DNA of 64,000 nucleotides, taken from contig NZ_JAOQNH010000001.1 of the NCBI RefSeq assembly GCF_025961205.1, forward strand, positions 2,938,001 through 3,002,000, written 5' to 3'. The translations under genes were made by a program, and so were the position numbers. The notes below the pieces were generated by a model. It had not been told where the DNA came from and did no database searches. It saw only the letters and a program-made list of their open reading frames with translations. This DNA comes from Azospirillum fermentarium. Lineage in GTDB: Bacteria; Pseudomonadota; Alphaproteobacteria; Azospirillales; Azospirillaceae. This document shows, piece by piece, positions 15,316 to 25,779 of the stretch (its first letter is position 1; each line of letters opens with the position of its first letter).

Positions 15316-18168
15316 ATGACCAAATGCCTCAGCGTCCGCGGTGCGCGGGAACACAATCTGAAGAATGTCGATGTGGATCTGCCCCGCGACAAGCTGATCG
15401 TGATCACGGGCCTCAGCGGGTCGGGCAAATCCTCGCTGGCCTTCGACACCATCTATGCCGAGGGCCAGCGGCGGTACGTGGAAAGCCTGTCGGCCTATGC
15501 CCGCCAGTTCCTCGAACTGATGCAGAAACCCGATGTGGAATCCATCGAGGGGCTGTCGCCGGCCATTTCCATCGAACAGAAAACAACCTCGCGCAATCCC
15601 CGTTCCACCGTCGGCACGGTGACCGAGATCTACGACTACATGCGCTTGTTGTGGGCGCGGGTCGGCGTTCCCTATTCCCCCGCCACCGGCCTGCCCATCG
15701 AAAGCCAGACGGTGTCGCAGATGGTGGACCGCGTGATGGCGATGGATGAGGGCACGCGCCTGCTCCTCCTGGCCCCCATCGTCCGCGGGCGCAAGGGGGA
15801 GTACAAGAAGGAGATCCAGGATCTGCGCAAGCGCGGATTCCAGCGCGTGCGGGTCGATGGCACCCTGCACGACATCGACTCGGTGCCCGCCCTGAACAAG
15901 AAACTGAAGCACGACATCGACGTGGTGGTGGACCGCATCGTGGTGCGCGAGGGGCTGGGCAACCGGCTGGCGGATTCGCTGGAAACCGCGCTGGGGCTGG
16001 CCGACGGCATCATCTTCGTCGAGAACGCCGACAGCGGCGAACAGACGGTGTTCTCGCAGAAATTCGCCTGCCCCGTCTCCGGCTTCACCATCCCGGAGAT
16101 CGAGCCGCGGCTGTTCTCGTTCAACAACCCCTTCGGCGCCTGCCCCACCTGCGACGGGCTGGGGTCGAAGATCTATTTCGATCCCATGCTGGTGGTCCCG
16201 GACGAGCGGCTGACGCTGGCCAAGGGGGCCGTCGCCCCATGGGCCGGATCCTCCTCCCCCTATTACGGCCAGACGCTGCACAGCATCTGCGGCCATTTCG
16301 GCGCGTCCATGGACACGCCGTGGCAGGATCTGCCCGAGGAGGTGCGCAAAACCATCCTGTTCGGGTCGGATGGCAAGCCCATCACCATGACCTACGACGA
16401 CGGCCTCAAGCACTACCAGACCCACAAGGCGTTCGAAGGCATCGTCAACAATCTGGAACGGCGCTACCGCGAGACCGAAAGCAACTGGACCCGCGACGAG
16501 CTGTCGAAATACCAGTCGTCCCAGCCGTGCGAGACCTGCAAGGGTGCGCGCCTGAAGCCGGAGGCGCTGGCGGTCAAGATCCGCGGCCTGCACATCTCCC
16601 AGACCGCCGAGATGTCCATCGGCGCCGCCGCCGACTGGTTCGCCACCCTCAACGGGCACCTGCGCCCCAAGGACCAGGAGATCGCCCACCGCATCCTGAA
16701 GGAAATCAACGAGCGGCTGGGCTTTCTCAACGCGGTCGGGCTGGAGTATCTGACGCTGGCCCGCGGGTCCGGGTCGCTGTCGGGCGGCGAGAGCCAGCGC
16801 ATCCGGCTGGCCTCCCAGATCGGCTCGGGGCTGACCGGCGTGCTCTATGTGCTGGACGAACCGTCCATCGGCCTGCACCAGCGCGACAACGACCGGCTGC
16901 TGGCGACACTGAAACGTCTGCGTGATCTCGGCAACACCGTCATCGTGGTGGAGCATGACGAGGACGCCATCCGCACCGCCGATTATCTGGTGGACATGGG
17001 GCCGGGTGCGGGCCAGCACGGCGGCAGCGTGGTGGCCCAGGGCACGCCGGCGGAGGTGCAGCAGAACCCCGCCAGCATCACCGCCGCCTTCCTGAACGGC
17101 ACCCGCGGCATCACGGTGCCCGAGGCGCGGCGGCCCGGCCATCCCGGCCAGTTCCTGGAGATTACCGGCTGCCGCGGCAACAACCTGCAGAACGTGTCGG
17201 CCCGCGTGCCGCTGGGCACCTTCACCTGCGTCACCGGGGTGTCGGGCGGCGGCAAATCCACCCTGGTCATCGAATCCCTGTACAAGGCGGTGGCCCGCAA
17301 GCTGATGGGGGCCCGCGAGCACCCCGCCGAGCACGACGCGCTCTTGGGGTTGGAGCATCTGGACAAGGTGATCGACATCGACCAGTCGCCCATCGGGCGC
17401 ACCCCGCGGTCGAACCCGGCCACCTACACCGGCGCCTTCACCCCCATCCGCGACTGGTTCGCCGGCCTGCCCGAGGCCAAGGCCCGCGGCTACGGCCCCG
17501 GCCGCTTCTCCTTCAACGTCAAGGGCGGACGGTGCGAGGCATGCCAGGGCGACGGCGTCATCAAGATCGAGATGCACTTCCTGCCCGACGTCTACGTCAC
17601 CTGCGACGTCTGCCACGGCAAGCGCTACAACCGCGAGACGCTGGAAATCCTTTACCGCGACAAGAGCATCGCCGACGTGCTCGACATGACCGTGGAAGAG
17701 GGCAAGGAGTTCTTCAAGGCCGTGCCCTCCATCCGCGACAAGCTGGAAACCCTGGAACGGGTCGGGCTGGGCTACATCCACATCGGGCAGGCGGCCACCA
17801 CGCTGTCGGGCGGCGAGGCCCAGCGCGTCAAGCTGTCCAAGGAACTGAGCCGCCGGGCCACCGGGCGGACCCTCTATATCCTCGACGAGCCCACCACCGG
17901 CCTGCATTTCGCCGACGTGGAAAAGCTGCTGGAGGTGCTCCACGCCCTGGTGGACCAGGGCAACACCGTGCTGGTGATCGAACACAATCTGGAGGTCATC
18001 AAGACCGCCGACTGGATCATCGATCTCGGCCCCGAGGGCGGCACCGGCGGCGGTGAGATCGTTGCCGCCGGCACGCCGGAAGACGTGGCCAAGGTGGAGC
18101 GCAGCTACACCGGGCGCTACCTCGCTCCCTACCTCGAAAGCGCCCGGAAGACGCGCAAACGCGCCTGA
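15316..18168 (+). CDS. uvrA: Excinuclease ABC subunit A
   Basis: 950-residue DNA damage sensor of nucleotide excision repair. It is a double ABC ATPase: Walker [10 protein letters not shown] at 32-40 and GVSGGGKST in the second half, with signatures LSGGESQR and LSGGEAQR. The C-terminal zinc module is intact (CEACQGDG and CDVCHGK). The first zinc module reads CPVSG then CPTCDGLG, so one Cys of the usual first CxxC is replaced by Ser. The start at 15316 ([18 protein letters not shown]) is the standard UvrA N-terminus. The LexA box upstream predicts induction by DNA damage. Confidence 0.98.
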   Translation: MTKCLSVRGAREHNLKNVDVDLPRDKLIVITGLSGSGKSSLAFDTIYAEGQRRYVESLSAYARQFLELMQKPDVESIEGLSPAISIEQKTTSRNPRSTVGTVTEIYDYMRLLWARVGVPYSPATGLPIESQTVSQMVDRVMAMDEGTRLLLLAPIVRGRKGEYKKEIQDLRKRGFQRVRVDGTLHDIDSVPALNKKLKHDIDVVVDRIVVREGLGNRLADSLETALGLADGIIFVENADSGEQTVFSQKFACPVSGFTIPEIEPRLFSFNNPFGACPTCDGLGSKIYFDPMLVVPDERLTLAKGAVAPWAGSSSPYYGQTLHSICGHFGASMDTPWQDLPEEVRKTILFGSDGKPITMTYDDGLKHYQTHKAFEGIVNNLERRYRETESNWTRDELSKYQSSQPCETCKGARLKPEALAVKIRGLHISQTAEMSIGAAADWFATLNGHLRPKDQEIAHRILKEINERLGFLNAVGLEYLTLARGSGSLSGGESQRIRLASQIGSGLTGVLYVLDEPSIGLHQRDNDRLLATLKRLRDLGNTVIVVEHDEDAIRTADYLVDMGPGAGQHGGSVVAQGTPAEVQQNPASITAAFLNGTRGITVPEARRPGHPGQFLEITGCRGNNLQNVSARVPLGTFTCVTGVSGGGKSTLVIESLYKAVARKLMGAREHPAEHDALLGLEHLDKVIDIDQSPIGRTPRSNPATYTGAFTPIRDWFAGLPEAKARGYGPGRFSFNVKGGRCEACQGDGVIKIEMHFLPDVYVTCDVCHGKRYNRETLEILYRDKSIADVLDMTVEEGKEFFKAVPSIRDKLETLERVGLGYIHIGQAATTLSGGEAQRVKLSKELSRRATGRTLYILDEPTTGLHFADVEKLLEVLHALVDQGNTVLVIEHNLEVIKTADWIIDLGPEGGTGGGEIVAAGTPEDVAKVERSYTGRYLAPYLESARKTRKRA

Positions 18169-18231
18169 ACGAAACAAGCCTCCCGCAGCAGCGTTTCCGC
18201 CCCATCGGAAACCTGCCAAGGGAGCGGTTCG

Positions 18232-18444
18232 ATGAAAACGCGCGTTCTGCCCGGTATCGTTCTGGCGACCGGTGCTGCCCTGCTGGTCGCGGCCTGCGGG
18301 TCCAGCGAGACCACCAGCCACCGGACGTCATCCACCACCACCACGACCACCACCACGCCGAACTACGGCACCACCGTGGTCACCCCGGCGCCGTCGGGAT
18401 CATCCACCACCACCATCGAGCGGCGGACCACGACCAGCGAATGA
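18232..18444 (+). CDS. Small Thr-rich lipoprotein
   Basis: 70 residues. Signal peptide with lipobox (LLVAAC, Cys near residue 22), then an almost pure Ser/Thr/Pro tail including a run of eight Thr. No fold or function can be assigned; the tail probably acts as a flexible surface or periplasmic spacer. AAGGGAG lies nine bases before the ATG. It stands alone between uvrA and the chemoreceptor, 63 bases after the uvrA stop. Confidence 0.65.
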   Translation: MKTRVLPGIVLATGAALLVAACGSSETTSHRTSSTTTTTTTTPNYGTTVVTPAPSGSSTTTIERRTTTSE

Positions 18445-18767
18445 CAGAGGCAGACCGGAGGGCGCCGCCCTCCGGACCTCCATGCCTGATGGCTGGATTC
18501 CATGGCTGTCCCAGATTCTCCAGATTCTATGGCTGTCCCAACGGCTGTCCCAACGCCATGCTTGCCCATGGCCCCGGACATGGGACGGGCACGCTGCCAG
18601 CGATGCCGATCACGGGACCAACCAGAACACACCGCCGGCGGCACCAGCCAAGGCCAATAACCGCCATAGGGCGGACGCCCGCGCCTTGACAGGGTCCACC
18701 CGCGGTTTGCTCGCCTTTGTCCTGATCACGGTTGCTCATCCCCGATGAGGCGGGGGAATCCGAAACC
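18445..18767. other. Intergenic region with short tandem repeats
   Basis: No supported gene. It contains a GC hairpin (18455-18475), two adjacent copies of CCAGATTCT (18511-18519, 18520-18528) and three copies of GGCTGTCCCA (18504, 18531, 18543). A 70-codon minus-strand frame at 18527-18739 has no recognisable features. Confidence 0.5.
18455..18475 (+). terminator. Hairpin after the Thr-rich lipoprotein gene
   Basis: A 9-bp perfect stem (CCGGAGGGC / GCCCTCCGG) with a 3-base loop, 11 bases after the stop. No T tract follows, so termination is uncertain. Confidence 0.45.
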
Positions 18768-20159
18768 TCAGACCTTGTACGCGATGCGCAGGCCGCCCCA
18801 ATGACGCCCGCGCACCATGATCGGCGCCGACACGTCCTTCATCAGCGCGAACTTCCCCCCGCCCATGTCGCGGCGGTAGGTCTGGAGCAGGAACGGCTTG
18901 ACGTTCTTGCCGGCGGCCAGCCCCACCCGGTCGTTGAAGATGCGGCGGTTGCGGCAATTGGCGGCGTTCCACACCGGATCCCTGCCCTGGGGCTGGCTGA
19001 AGGCGCGGTTGTGGGTGGGGAGATAGCCGTTTTCGTCCACCGCCACGCAGAACACCACCCGGCCGTTGCGGGTCAGCGTCTCCTCCTGCACCTCCGGCAG
19101 CACACGATCGCAGAAATTGGTGAAGCGGGCCATGTACTGCTGCGGGTCGGAGCCGCCGATGGGCTGATACTGACGGTCGAACAGGTCGCCTTCCGCCACC
19201 TCACCGCGGGCCAGCCCATCCTCGAACCGGGTGGCGATGCGGGCCGCCGCCTCCTTGGCCATGCGGATGAAGGGGGTGTCCACCGTGTCCACGTCCAATT
19301 CGGCGGTGACGCCGATCAGCCGCTCGCTCATGCCCAGCAGGTTGTGGATGCGGTCGCGGGCCTGGGCCAGATTCTCGTTGGAAAGCTGAACGCCGACCGC
19401 GAGATCGCCGATCTCCCGCTCCAGCTCGCGGCAGTTCAGCGCGATGTCGGACGAGGCGTTGTCGATCTTGTCGGTTTCGCTGTGCAATTCGGCCATGGCC
19501 CGGCCCACGGTGTCGATCACCGCCCCGATGGCCGTCGTGCCCTCGCTCACCGCGCGGGCGCGGCTGGCGCTGGCCGCACTCTCGCCCATCAGGCGCTGGG
19601 CCTGCTCGTTGAGGTACTTCAGGGTCGAATCGATTTCCGCCGTCGCCTCGCTGGTCTTGGTGGACAGGGCCTTGACCTCCCCCGCCACCACGGCGAAACC
19701 GCGCCCCGCCTCGCCCGCGCGCGCCGCCTCGATGGTGGCGTTCAGCGCCAGAAGGTTGGTCTGCTTGGCGATGGCGTAGATTTCCTTGGCCACCTTGCCC
19801 ACGCGCTCCAGCGCCTCGCGCAGGCCGACCACCTGGGTTTCGATGCCGCCGACGGAATCCACCAGGGAATGGATGTCGTCCAGCGACTGCTGCACGCGGT
19901 CGTGGGACGCCTCCACGTCCCGCCGGGCGCGTTCGGTCACCTGGCGCGCGATGGTGGAGGCCGCGGCGATGCGCTCGGTGCTGCTGGTCATGCGCGAGCC
20001 GGTGTCACGAAGCTGGGCGAACACCTCCGCCTGCTTGTTGATCCGTCCGCTGACATCTTCGACGTGACCGGCGACATCGGCGATTTCGATGCCGAGAGTT
20101 CCCGCCTCTGTGGCTATGTCCGCGATGAGGTAAGCCCGGTTGCCGAAGGTGCTGTCCAT
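18768..20159 (-). CDS. Soluble methyl-accepting chemotaxis protein with C-terminal Cache-like sensor
   Basis: 463 residues, no membrane segment. The conserved receptor hairpin tip ([20 protein letters not shown], starting at 133) binds CheA/CheW. Unusually for a receptor, the signalling domain comes first. The C-terminal 150 residues form a putative ligand-binding domain with [20 protein letters not shown] and [18 protein letters not shown], patterns seen in Cache-like domains of many Azospirillum and Magnetospirillum receptors. It therefore probably senses a cytoplasmic signal. The ATG at 20159 was chosen because the in-frame upstream extension (to 20303) is unlike receptors. No che genes adjoin; the cluster at 29.7-34.2 kb may serve it. 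Confidence 0.9.
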   Translation of the reverse strand: MDSTFGNRAYLIADIATEAGTLGIEIADVAGHVEDVSGRINKQAEVFAQLRDTGSRMTSSTERIAAASTIARQVTERARRDVEASHDRVQQSLDDIHSLVDSVGGIETQVVGLREALERVGKVAKEIYAIAKQTNLLALNATIEAARAGEAGRGFAVVAGEVKALSTKTSEATAEIDSTLKYLNEQAQRLMGESAASASRARAVSEGTTAIGAVIDTVGRAMAELHSETDKIDNASSDIALNCRELEREIGDLAVGVQLSNENLAQARDRIHNLLGMSERLIGVTAELDVDTVDTPFIRMAKEAAARIATRFEDGLARGEVAEGDLFDRQYQPIGGSDPQQYMARFTNFCDRVLPEVQEETLTRNGRVVFCVAVDENGYLPTHNRAFSQPQGRDPVWNAANCRNRRIFNDRVGLAAGKNVKPFLLQTYRRDMGGGKFALMKDVSAPIMVRGRHWGGLRIAYKV

Positions 20160-20510
20160 TGCGTCCGCCGATTCTTGCTGTTTTATGTTTGCGTGTTGGG
20201 ATCGTTCACTCCCCGAACCATATAATGCCGTTTTCTTGCGAGACTGCAATATCACGGGGACATTCTTGGTACGAAGGAACAACCCATGGGGACAGTTTAG
20301 CACTCAAAGGATTAACGGATCGTACCAGCGGCACCGTATGACGAGGCCGATTGACGCGCGGCGAAACGCCGTTTCCGATCCCCTGTCCCATGGTTTCGCC
20401 CTTGCGCCGGGCAAAGACACGCCACGGGAGATGGCACCCCGCCGGGCGTCTTGCCAACGGGGTGCGACAAAATGCGCAAAATATCGAAATTAGCGAAAAT
20501 GCCGGGTCTT
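20160..20510. other. Gap between the chemoreceptor and cation efflux genes
   Basis: No gene seen. The part near 20160-20290 is AT-rich and probably carries the chemoreceptor promoter. A loosely spaced inverted repeat GGTACGA/TCGTACC (20268-20274, 20320-20326) is present. Confidence 0.4.
20434..20465 (-). terminator. Possible hairpin after the cation efflux gene
   Basis: An 8-bp stem (GCACCCCG / CGGGGTGC) with a 16-base loop, 45 bases downstream of the stop. There is no T tract, so this is weak. Confidence 0.3.
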
Positions 20511-21449
20511 TCACCCGCCCTGGACGCGCTCGTCCAGCCGGTCGTCGCGCAGCCCGGCGGGTTCCTGGTGGATCAGCACCTCGGCGGGATCGAAGCGGGT
20601 CTTCAGATCCCGTTCCACCGCGTCGGTGATGTCATGGGCGCGGGTCAGCGGCAGGGCCGGGTCCAGCTCCAGGTGCAGCTCGATGAACACGCCGGTGCCG
20701 GTGCTGCGGGTGCGCAGGTCGTGCATGCCCCGCACCGCCCGGTGTTCCAGGACGGCGGCGGTGATCCGCTGCCGCGCCGCTTCCGGCAGTTCGTGGTCCA
20801 TCAGCACATTCAGGGCGTCCCGCGCGATGCCGTGGGCGCCATACACCAGAAACGCGGCGATCCCCAGGGCGAACAGCGGGTCAACCGCCGGAATGCCGGT
20901 CCAGGTGGTCAGCACCAGGGCCGCGATGACCGCGCTGTTCATCAGCAGGTCGCCGGAATAATGCAGCCGGTCGGCCCCGATGGCGATGGAGCCGGTGCGG
21001 GTGACCACATGGCGCTGATAGGCGATGAGCACCGCGGTCAGCGCGATGGACAGCACCATCACGCCGACACCCACCGCCCCGTCCTCCACCGGCTGGGGGC
21101 TGGTGAAGCGGTGCACCGCCTCCACCCCCAGGAACACCGCCGATCCGGTGACGAAGGCCGCCTGGGCCAGGGCCGCCAGCGGCTCCGCCTTGCCGTGGCC
21201 GTAACGGTGGGCGGGGTCGGCGGGCTTCATGGCATGGCGCACACCGTACAGCGTGACCAGCGACGCCATCAGATCGGTGCAGGAATCCACCAGCGAGGAC
21301 AGGATGCTGACCGCCCCCGTCATCAGATAGGCCACCAGCTTGGCGGTGATCAGGGTGAAGGCCACCGCGACGCTGGCGATGGTCGCCCGTCGGCGCAGCC
21401 TCTCCGCCTCGGCCGGGCTGATGCGGTCCGCCGTGGGGGGAGTGGTCAT
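20511..21449 (-). CDS. Cation diffusion facilitator (FieF/ZitB-type metal efflux)
   Basis: 312-residue inner-membrane antiporter that expels divalent metal ions, usually zinc, iron or cadmium, in exchange for protons. The metal-site acidic residues of helix 2 (SLVDSCTDLMASL, a DxxxD pattern) and helix 5 (HYSGDLLMN, HxxxD) are present, as in FieF. A cytoplasmic C-terminal domain follows (about 215-300) with IELHLELDPALPLTRAHDI, the dimerisation and metal-sensing domain. Metal specificity cannot be read with certainty; the DxxxD/HxxxD set matches the FieF-like (DDHD) group. Confidence 0.92.
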   Translation of the reverse strand: MTTPPTADRISPAEAERLRRRATIASVAVAFTLITAKLVAYLMTGAVSILSSLVDSCTDLMASLVTLYGVRHAMKPADPAHRYGHGKAEPLAALAQAAFVTGSAVFLGVEAVHRFTSPQPVEDGAVGVGVMVLSIALTAVLIAYQRHVVTRTGSIAIGADRLHYSGDLLMNSAVIAALVLTTWTGIPAVDPLFALGIAAFLVYGAHGIARDALNVLMDHELPEAARQRITAAVLEHRAVRGMHDLRTRSTGTGVFIELHLELDPALPLTRAHDITDAVERDLKTRFDPAEVLIHQEPAGLRDDRLDERVQGG

Positions 21450-21488
21450 GATCGTTGCTGCCCTGCGCTGATGAACATCACCGCTTTC

Positions 21489-22097
21489 TTATGGGAACAG
21501 CCGGTCGGTTGTCCATCCGCCGGGAGGCTGGCCAGCCATGACCTCACGGGTAAACAGAATCCGTTCGTGCAGACGGAACGGGCGGTCCTGCCAGAATTCG
21601 ATGCGGCGGGGCACAATGCGGAACCCGGTCCAATGGGGCGGGCGCGGCACGTGGCCGATGGCGAATTTGGCGGCGAACTGGGCCACGCGCTTTTCCAGCT
21701 CCCACCGCCCCTCCATGGGGCGCGACTGCTGGGATGCCCAGGCGCCGATGCGGCTGTCGCGCGGGCGGCTGTCGAAATAGGCGTCGGCCTCGGCGTCCGT
21801 GACGGTTTCCACCGCGCCTTCCACCCTGATCTGCCGCTTCAGCGTCTTCCAGTGAAAGCACAGGGCGGCGTTGGTGTTGGCCAGAAGCTGTTCGCCCTTG
21901 CGGCTTTCGGTGTTGGTGTAGAAGACGAAGCCGCGGGGATCGACGCCCTTCAGCAGCACCATGCGCACCGACGGCACGCCGTGGGCGTCGGCGGTGGCCA
22001 GCGCCATGGCGTTGGGGTCGTTGGGTTCGCTGCGCTCGGCCTCCGCCATCCAGTCGGCGAAGGTGTCAAAGGGATCTCGTTCGGTCAGATCGGACAT
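21489..22097 (-). CDS. pdxH: Pyridoxamine 5'-phosphate oxidase
   Basis: FMN enzyme that oxidises pyridoxamine or pyridoxine phosphate to pyridoxal 5'-phosphate, the last step of vitamin B6 synthesis and salvage. The 202-residue product has the family motifs [33 protein letters not shown], and WASQQSRPM, and ends in RLFP, as the family does (RLxP). The start at 22097 is preceded by GAGGAAACC; an ATG 12 codons upstream is less likely. Divergent from the lipoprotein gene at 22321. Confidence 0.97.
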   Translation of the reverse strand: MSDLTERDPFDTFADWMAEAERSEPNDPNAMALATADAHGVPSVRMVLLKGVDPRGFVFYTNTESRKGEQLLANTNAALCFHWKTLKRQIRVEGAVETVTDAEADAYFDSRPRDSRIGAWASQQSRPMEGRWELEKRVAQFAAKFAIGHVPRPPHWTGFRIVPRRIEFWQDRPFRLHERILFTREVMAGQPPGGWTTDRLFP

Positions 22098-22320
22098 GGT
22101 TTCCTCGGGTCGAACCGGCCCCGGCCCGTCCATGACGGCAGGACGGCTCCCGGAGGGTGGAGAAAAGAATGGCGCGCAAGCCCCCCCGCGTCACGTCGCA
22201 ATTCACAGCGGCCACAGGTTTTCGTATATCAGGGGCCACCGGCGCGCCGAATCCTTCTTTCCGGTCCCCGATGGGGGGACGGACCGGCGGCGGTGCATCA
22301 ACTGTCGAGGTTTGGTTTTC

Positions 22321-22815
22321 ATGTCCGCAAAGACCTTTGGTCCCCTGGCCGGCCCCCTGGCCGCGCCCCTGGCTCTGGCCCTGGCCACGGTGATGCTGTC
22401 CGGCTGCTTCACGTCCGGTTCCAGCGGCGGCAGCAGCAGCGCGCCGGGCGGCCCCGTGATCGACGCCCGCATGGGCGCCGGCACGGAAAAGCTCAACGCC
22501 TCCGGCGTGGGCACCCTGCTCGGCGCCTTCGTGGGCCGCGACATCGCCGATTCCCTGGACAAGGAGGATCAGCAGGCGGCATCCAAGGCCATGACCCGCG
22601 CCTATGCCGCCCACCTGGGCGAGGTGACGCAGTGGAGCAACCCCAAGTCGGGCAACTCCGGCACCATCACGACCACCCGTGAGGGCTACAACACCGCCAA
22701 CACCTATTGCCGCGAGTTCCGCCAGACCGTCACCGTGAAGGGAAAGACGGAACTGGCCTATGGAACCGCTTGCAAACAGGCCGACGGCGGTTGGAAAATC
22801 GTCAAGAATTCCTAA
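22321..22815 (+). CDS. RT0821/Lpp0805-type surface lipoprotein (17-kDa antigen-like)
   Basis: 164 residues. Signal peptide with lipobox (MLSGC, Cys29). A glycine-containing segment (GVGTLLGAFVGRDIADSLD) resembles the glycine-zipper region of the Rickettsia 17-kDa antigen family. The C-terminal half has TYCREFRQTVTVKGKTELA and ends with ACKQADGGWKIVKNS, the pattern of the RT0821/Lpp0805 family. Likely outer-membrane lipoprotein with a structural role; not characterised further. The ATG at 22321 follows a GTCGAGG stretch. Confidence 0.85.
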   Translation: MSAKTFGPLAGPLAAPLALALATVMLSGCFTSGSSGGSSSAPGGPVIDARMGAGTEKLNASGVGTLLGAFVGRDIADSLDKEDQQAASKAMTRAYAAHLGEVTQWSNPKSGNSGTITTTREGYNTANTYCREFRQTVTVKGKTELAYGTACKQADGGWKIVKNS

Positions 22816-22860
22816 CGTTCTTGTCATGCCCCACGGTTGAGGGGCGGAACCGGGCAGCCC

Positions 22861-23787
22861 ATGCGTGATCCGTACACGGTCCTCGGCGTTGCGCGCAACG
22901 CCAGCGCCGACGATATCAAGAAAGCCTATCGGAAGCTGGCGAAGCAATACCACCCCGACCAGGGTGGCGGCGGCAACGAGGAACGGTTCAAGGAGGTGTC
23001 GGCAGCTTATTCCCTGCTGTCCGACACCGACAAACGTGCCCGTTTCGACCGTGGGGAGATCGACGCCGCCGGGTCCGAACGGCACGCGGGCGGCGGGCGC
23101 TGGTCCTCGTCCACCCGCGGACGGGCCGGCGGGACCGGCGGCGGCGGCGACGATGCCTTCGGCGACGATTTCTGGTTCTCCGACCTGTTCGGTGCCCGCA
23201 AGCGCGGCGGCGCCGCCGGGGCCGGCGGCAGTGCCGGGGTCAAGGCCAAGGGCACCGACATCGCCTATTCCGTCACCGTGCCGTTCATGGAAGCGGCGCT
23301 GGGCACCAAGCGGCGCATCAGCCTGTCCAACGGCAAGAGCATCGACGTCGCCATCCCCCCCGGCACCGACAACGAGCAGAAGCTGCGGCTGAAGGGTCAG
23401 GGCCTGGCCGGGCTGGGCGGCGGCACCCCCGGCGATGCCATCGTCGAGGTGCATGTGGAGCCGCACCCCCTGTTCACCCGCCAGGGCGCCGACATCCATC
23501 TGGAGGTGCCCATCACCCTGTACGAAGCGGTGCTGGGGGCGTCGATCCGCGTGCCCACGGTCAATGGTGCGGTGTCGGTGAAGGTGCCGCCGGGGTCCAA
23601 CACCGGCTCCGTCCTGCGCCTGCGCGGCAAGGGGGTGATGAACCAGACCACCAAGAGCCCCGGCGACCAGTATGTGAAGCTGCGCGTGGTGCTGCCCGAC
23701 CCGCCCGACAGCGAGCTGATGGAATTCATGGAAAAGTGGGCGCGCACCCGCAGCTATGACGTGCGCAAGAAGGCCGGGCTGGAGTAA
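22861..23787 (+). CDS. DnaJ-class J-domain protein of the CbpA type
   Basis: 308-residue co-chaperone for DnaK. The N-terminal J-domain includes the HPD motif in QYHPDQGG (about residue 33). A Gly-rich linker follows and then two client-binding beta domains ([21 protein letters not shown] and [25 protein letters not shown]). The zinc finger of DnaJ itself is absent, which places it with CbpA/DjlA-like curved-DNA-binding J proteins. The ATG at 22861 is chosen; a TTG eight codons earlier is possible. Confidence 0.93.
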   Translation: MRDPYTVLGVARNASADDIKKAYRKLAKQYHPDQGGGGNEERFKEVSAAYSLLSDTDKRARFDRGEIDAAGSERHAGGGRWSSSTRGRAGGTGGGGDDAFGDDFWFSDLFGARKRGGAAGAGGSAGVKAKGTDIAYSVTVPFMEAALGTKRRISLSNGKSIDVAIPPGTDNEQKLRLKGQGLAGLGGGTPGDAIVEVHVEPHPLFTRQGADIHLEVPITLYEAVLGASIRVPTVNGAVSVKVPPGSNTGSVLRLRGKGVMNQTTKSPGDQYVKLRVVLPDPPDSELMEFMEKWARTRSYDVRKKAGLE

Positions 23788-23919
23788 CCCCCCGTCCGAA
23801 TGGAAAAAGTGGAGCCTGCCGCAACGGTCAGGATTGCGCCCGCCGCATCCTTTCCGGCAGACTCCCGTTCCTGATCCACCCCCTTTTGCCCCGGTTCCGG
23901 CGGGAAAGAGTCCAGGCAC

Positions 23920-25776
23920 ATGGAAGCGGCCTACAGCATCATTCTGGTCGGTTCGGCGCTTCTGATCCTCAGCATCCTGTCGGGGGCGCTGGCGATCCGC
24001 GTGGGCACCCCCCTTCTTCTCATCTTCCTGTCGGTCGGGCTGATCGCGGGGGAGGACGGGCTGCTGGGCATCGCCTTCAGCGATGCGCCGCTGGCCTTTC
24101 TGGTGGGATCGGCGGCGCTGGCGGTGATCCTGTTCGAAAGCGGGTTCGACACGCGGCTGTCCGCCTACCGCGCGGCGGCGTGGCCGGCCATGAGCCTGGC
24201 CACCGCCGGGGTCGGCATCACCACCGGCGTGGTGGGGGTGGCCGCCCATTACCTGCTGCACCTGCCGTGGGTCGAGGCGTTCCTGCTGGGATCGGTGGTC
24301 AGCTCCACCGACGCGGCGGCGGTGTTCATGCTGCTGCGGGTCGGCGGCATCACCATCCGCGAACGGGTGCGCTCGGCGCTGGAAATCGAATCCGGCAGCA
24401 ACGATCCCATGGCGATCCTGCTGACCATCCTTCTGGTGGAGATGGCAACGTCGGGCCATGTGATGGGGGCCGGGTCCATCGCGCTGGAATTCCTGCTGCA
24501 GATGGGTGGCGGCGTGGTGGCCGGGGGCCTGGGCGGGGTGCTGCTGGTGGCCTGCATCAACGGCATGAAGCTGGACAGCGACCTCTACCCGGTCATTTCC
24601 CTGACGCTGGCGCTGTTCATCTTCGGCGCCACGGCGGCCCTGGGGGCCAGCGGCTTCCTGGCCGTCTACGTGGCGGGGCTGGTGGCCGGCAACGTGCATC
24701 TGCGGGGTGCCCAGGGGCTGCGGCGGTTCCACAGCGGCCTGACATGGCTGAGCCAGATCGTCATGTTCGTGCTGCTGGGCATGTTCGCCACGCCGCGCCA
24801 TTTCGCCGACATCGCCCTGCCCGCGGTGGCGCTGGCGGTGCTGCTGATCCTGGTGGCGCGCCCGCTGGCGGTGTGGCTGTGCCTGATCCCCTTCCGCTTT
24901 TCCGCCAACGAGACGACGTTCGTGGCCTGGGTCGGCCTGCGCGGGGCGGTGTCGATCCTGCTGGCGCTGGTGCCGATCCTGGGCGGGCTGGAAAGCGGAC
25001 AGGTGATCTTCAACACCGCCTTTCTGGTGGTGGTGCTGTCGCTGCTGGTCCAGGGCTGGACCATCCGCCCCATGGCCCGCTGGCTGGGGCTGATCATCCC
25101 GCCGCGCACCGGCCCGGTGGACCGGGTGGAACTGGAGTTGCCGGGGGAGGCCAACCACGAGCTGGTCGCCTACACGGTTCACGCCAAGAGCCCCGCCGCG
25201 CGGGGGCAGAAGGTGCCGCGCTGGGCGCGCCCGTCGCTGGTGATCCGCAACGGCACGGTGGTGCCCATCTACCGCGCCAAGCCGCTGATGGGCGGCGACC
25301 ACATCTATGTCTTCGCCGCCCCGTCGCGGCTGCCGCTGCTCGACCGGCTGTACGGCGGCACCCGCCCGCTGGACCAGGACGACCACCAGTTCTTCGGCGA
25401 TCTGGTGCTGAACCCCGACGTCACCGCCGAACAGGTGGCGGAGATGTACGGGCTGCCGCTGGCCCTGCCCAACGCCGATCTCAGCCTGCGCGCCCTGTTC
25501 GCCAAGGAATTCGGGGCGGGGGTGGAAATCGGCGACCGCATGCGCATGGGCGGCGTGGAGCTGATCGTGCGGGACATGGAGGAGGCGGTCATCACCTCCA
25601 TCGGGCTGGCGCTGGAGCCGACGCCGGTGTCGCAGCCGCGCATCGCCCTGTTCGAGAACCCCGGAACGCTGCTGCGCCGGTCGTTCGGGCGCTGGCGGGC
25701 GGCCATCAGCTTCCGCCTGTGGCAATGGCGGGCGCAGCGGCACAAGAGCGTGCCCCCCGCCGGCATCAACGAATGA
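23920..25776 (+). CDS. Potassium/proton antiporter (NhaP2/CvrA, CPA1 family)
   Basis: 618-residue inner-membrane antiporter. About 12 hydrophobic segments fill residues 5-395, including the CPA1 ion site region (SALEIESGSNDPMAILLTI, with the Asp of the ND pair) and WVGLRGAVSILLAL. The C-terminal cytoplasmic part has a TrkA_C-like domain (VPRWARPSLVIRNGTVVPIY, GGDHIYVFAAPSRL) and a further CorC-like domain (FGDLVLNPDVTAEQVAEMYG). This is the architecture of NhaP2 antiporters that exchange K+ (and Na+) for H+ under pH or osmotic stress. The stop is three bases from the stop of the convergent FliL-like gene. Confidence 0.93.
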   Translation: MEAAYSIILVGSALLILSILSGALAIRVGTPLLLIFLSVGLIAGEDGLLGIAFSDAPLAFLVGSAALAVILFESGFDTRLSAYRAAAWPAMSLATAGVGITTGVVGVAAHYLLHLPWVEAFLLGSVVSSTDAAAVFMLLRVGGITIRERVRSALEIESGSNDPMAILLTILLVEMATSGHVMGAGSIALEFLLQMGGGVVAGGLGGVLLVACINGMKLDSDLYPVISLTLALFIFGATAALGASGFLAVYVAGLVAGNVHLRGAQGLRRFHSGLTWLSQIVMFVLLGMFATPRHFADIALPAVALAVLLILVARPLAVWLCLIPFRFSANETTFVAWVGLRGAVSILLALVPILGGLESGQVIFNTAFLVVVLSLLVQGWTIRPMARWLGLIIPPRTGPVDRVELELPGEANHELVAYTVHAKSPAARGQKVPRWARPSLVIRNGTVVPIYRAKPLMGGDHIYVFAAPSRLPLLDRLYGGTRPLDQDDHQFFGDLVLNPDVTAEQVAEMYGLPLALPNADLSLRALFAKEFGAGVEIGDRMRMGGVELIVRDMEEAVITSIGLALEPTPVSQPRIALFENPGTLLRRSFGRWRAAISFRLWQWRAQRHKSVPPAGINE

Positions 25777-25779
25777 CCG

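Noticed and set aside
15031..18321. 1096-codon minus-strand open frame opposite uvrA
   Set aside because: Antisense shadow of uvrA with no recognisable segments.
18527..18739. 70-codon minus-strand frame between lipoprotein and chemoreceptor
   Set aside because: Composition is Gly/Pro/Cys-rich without pattern, and it is built partly from the short tandem repeats. There is not enough evidence to call a gene.
22066..25743. 1225-codon minus-strand open frame
   Set aside because: It runs antisense through the lipoprotein, DnaJ-like and antiporter genes, all of which have clear motifs. Composition is a shadow pattern.
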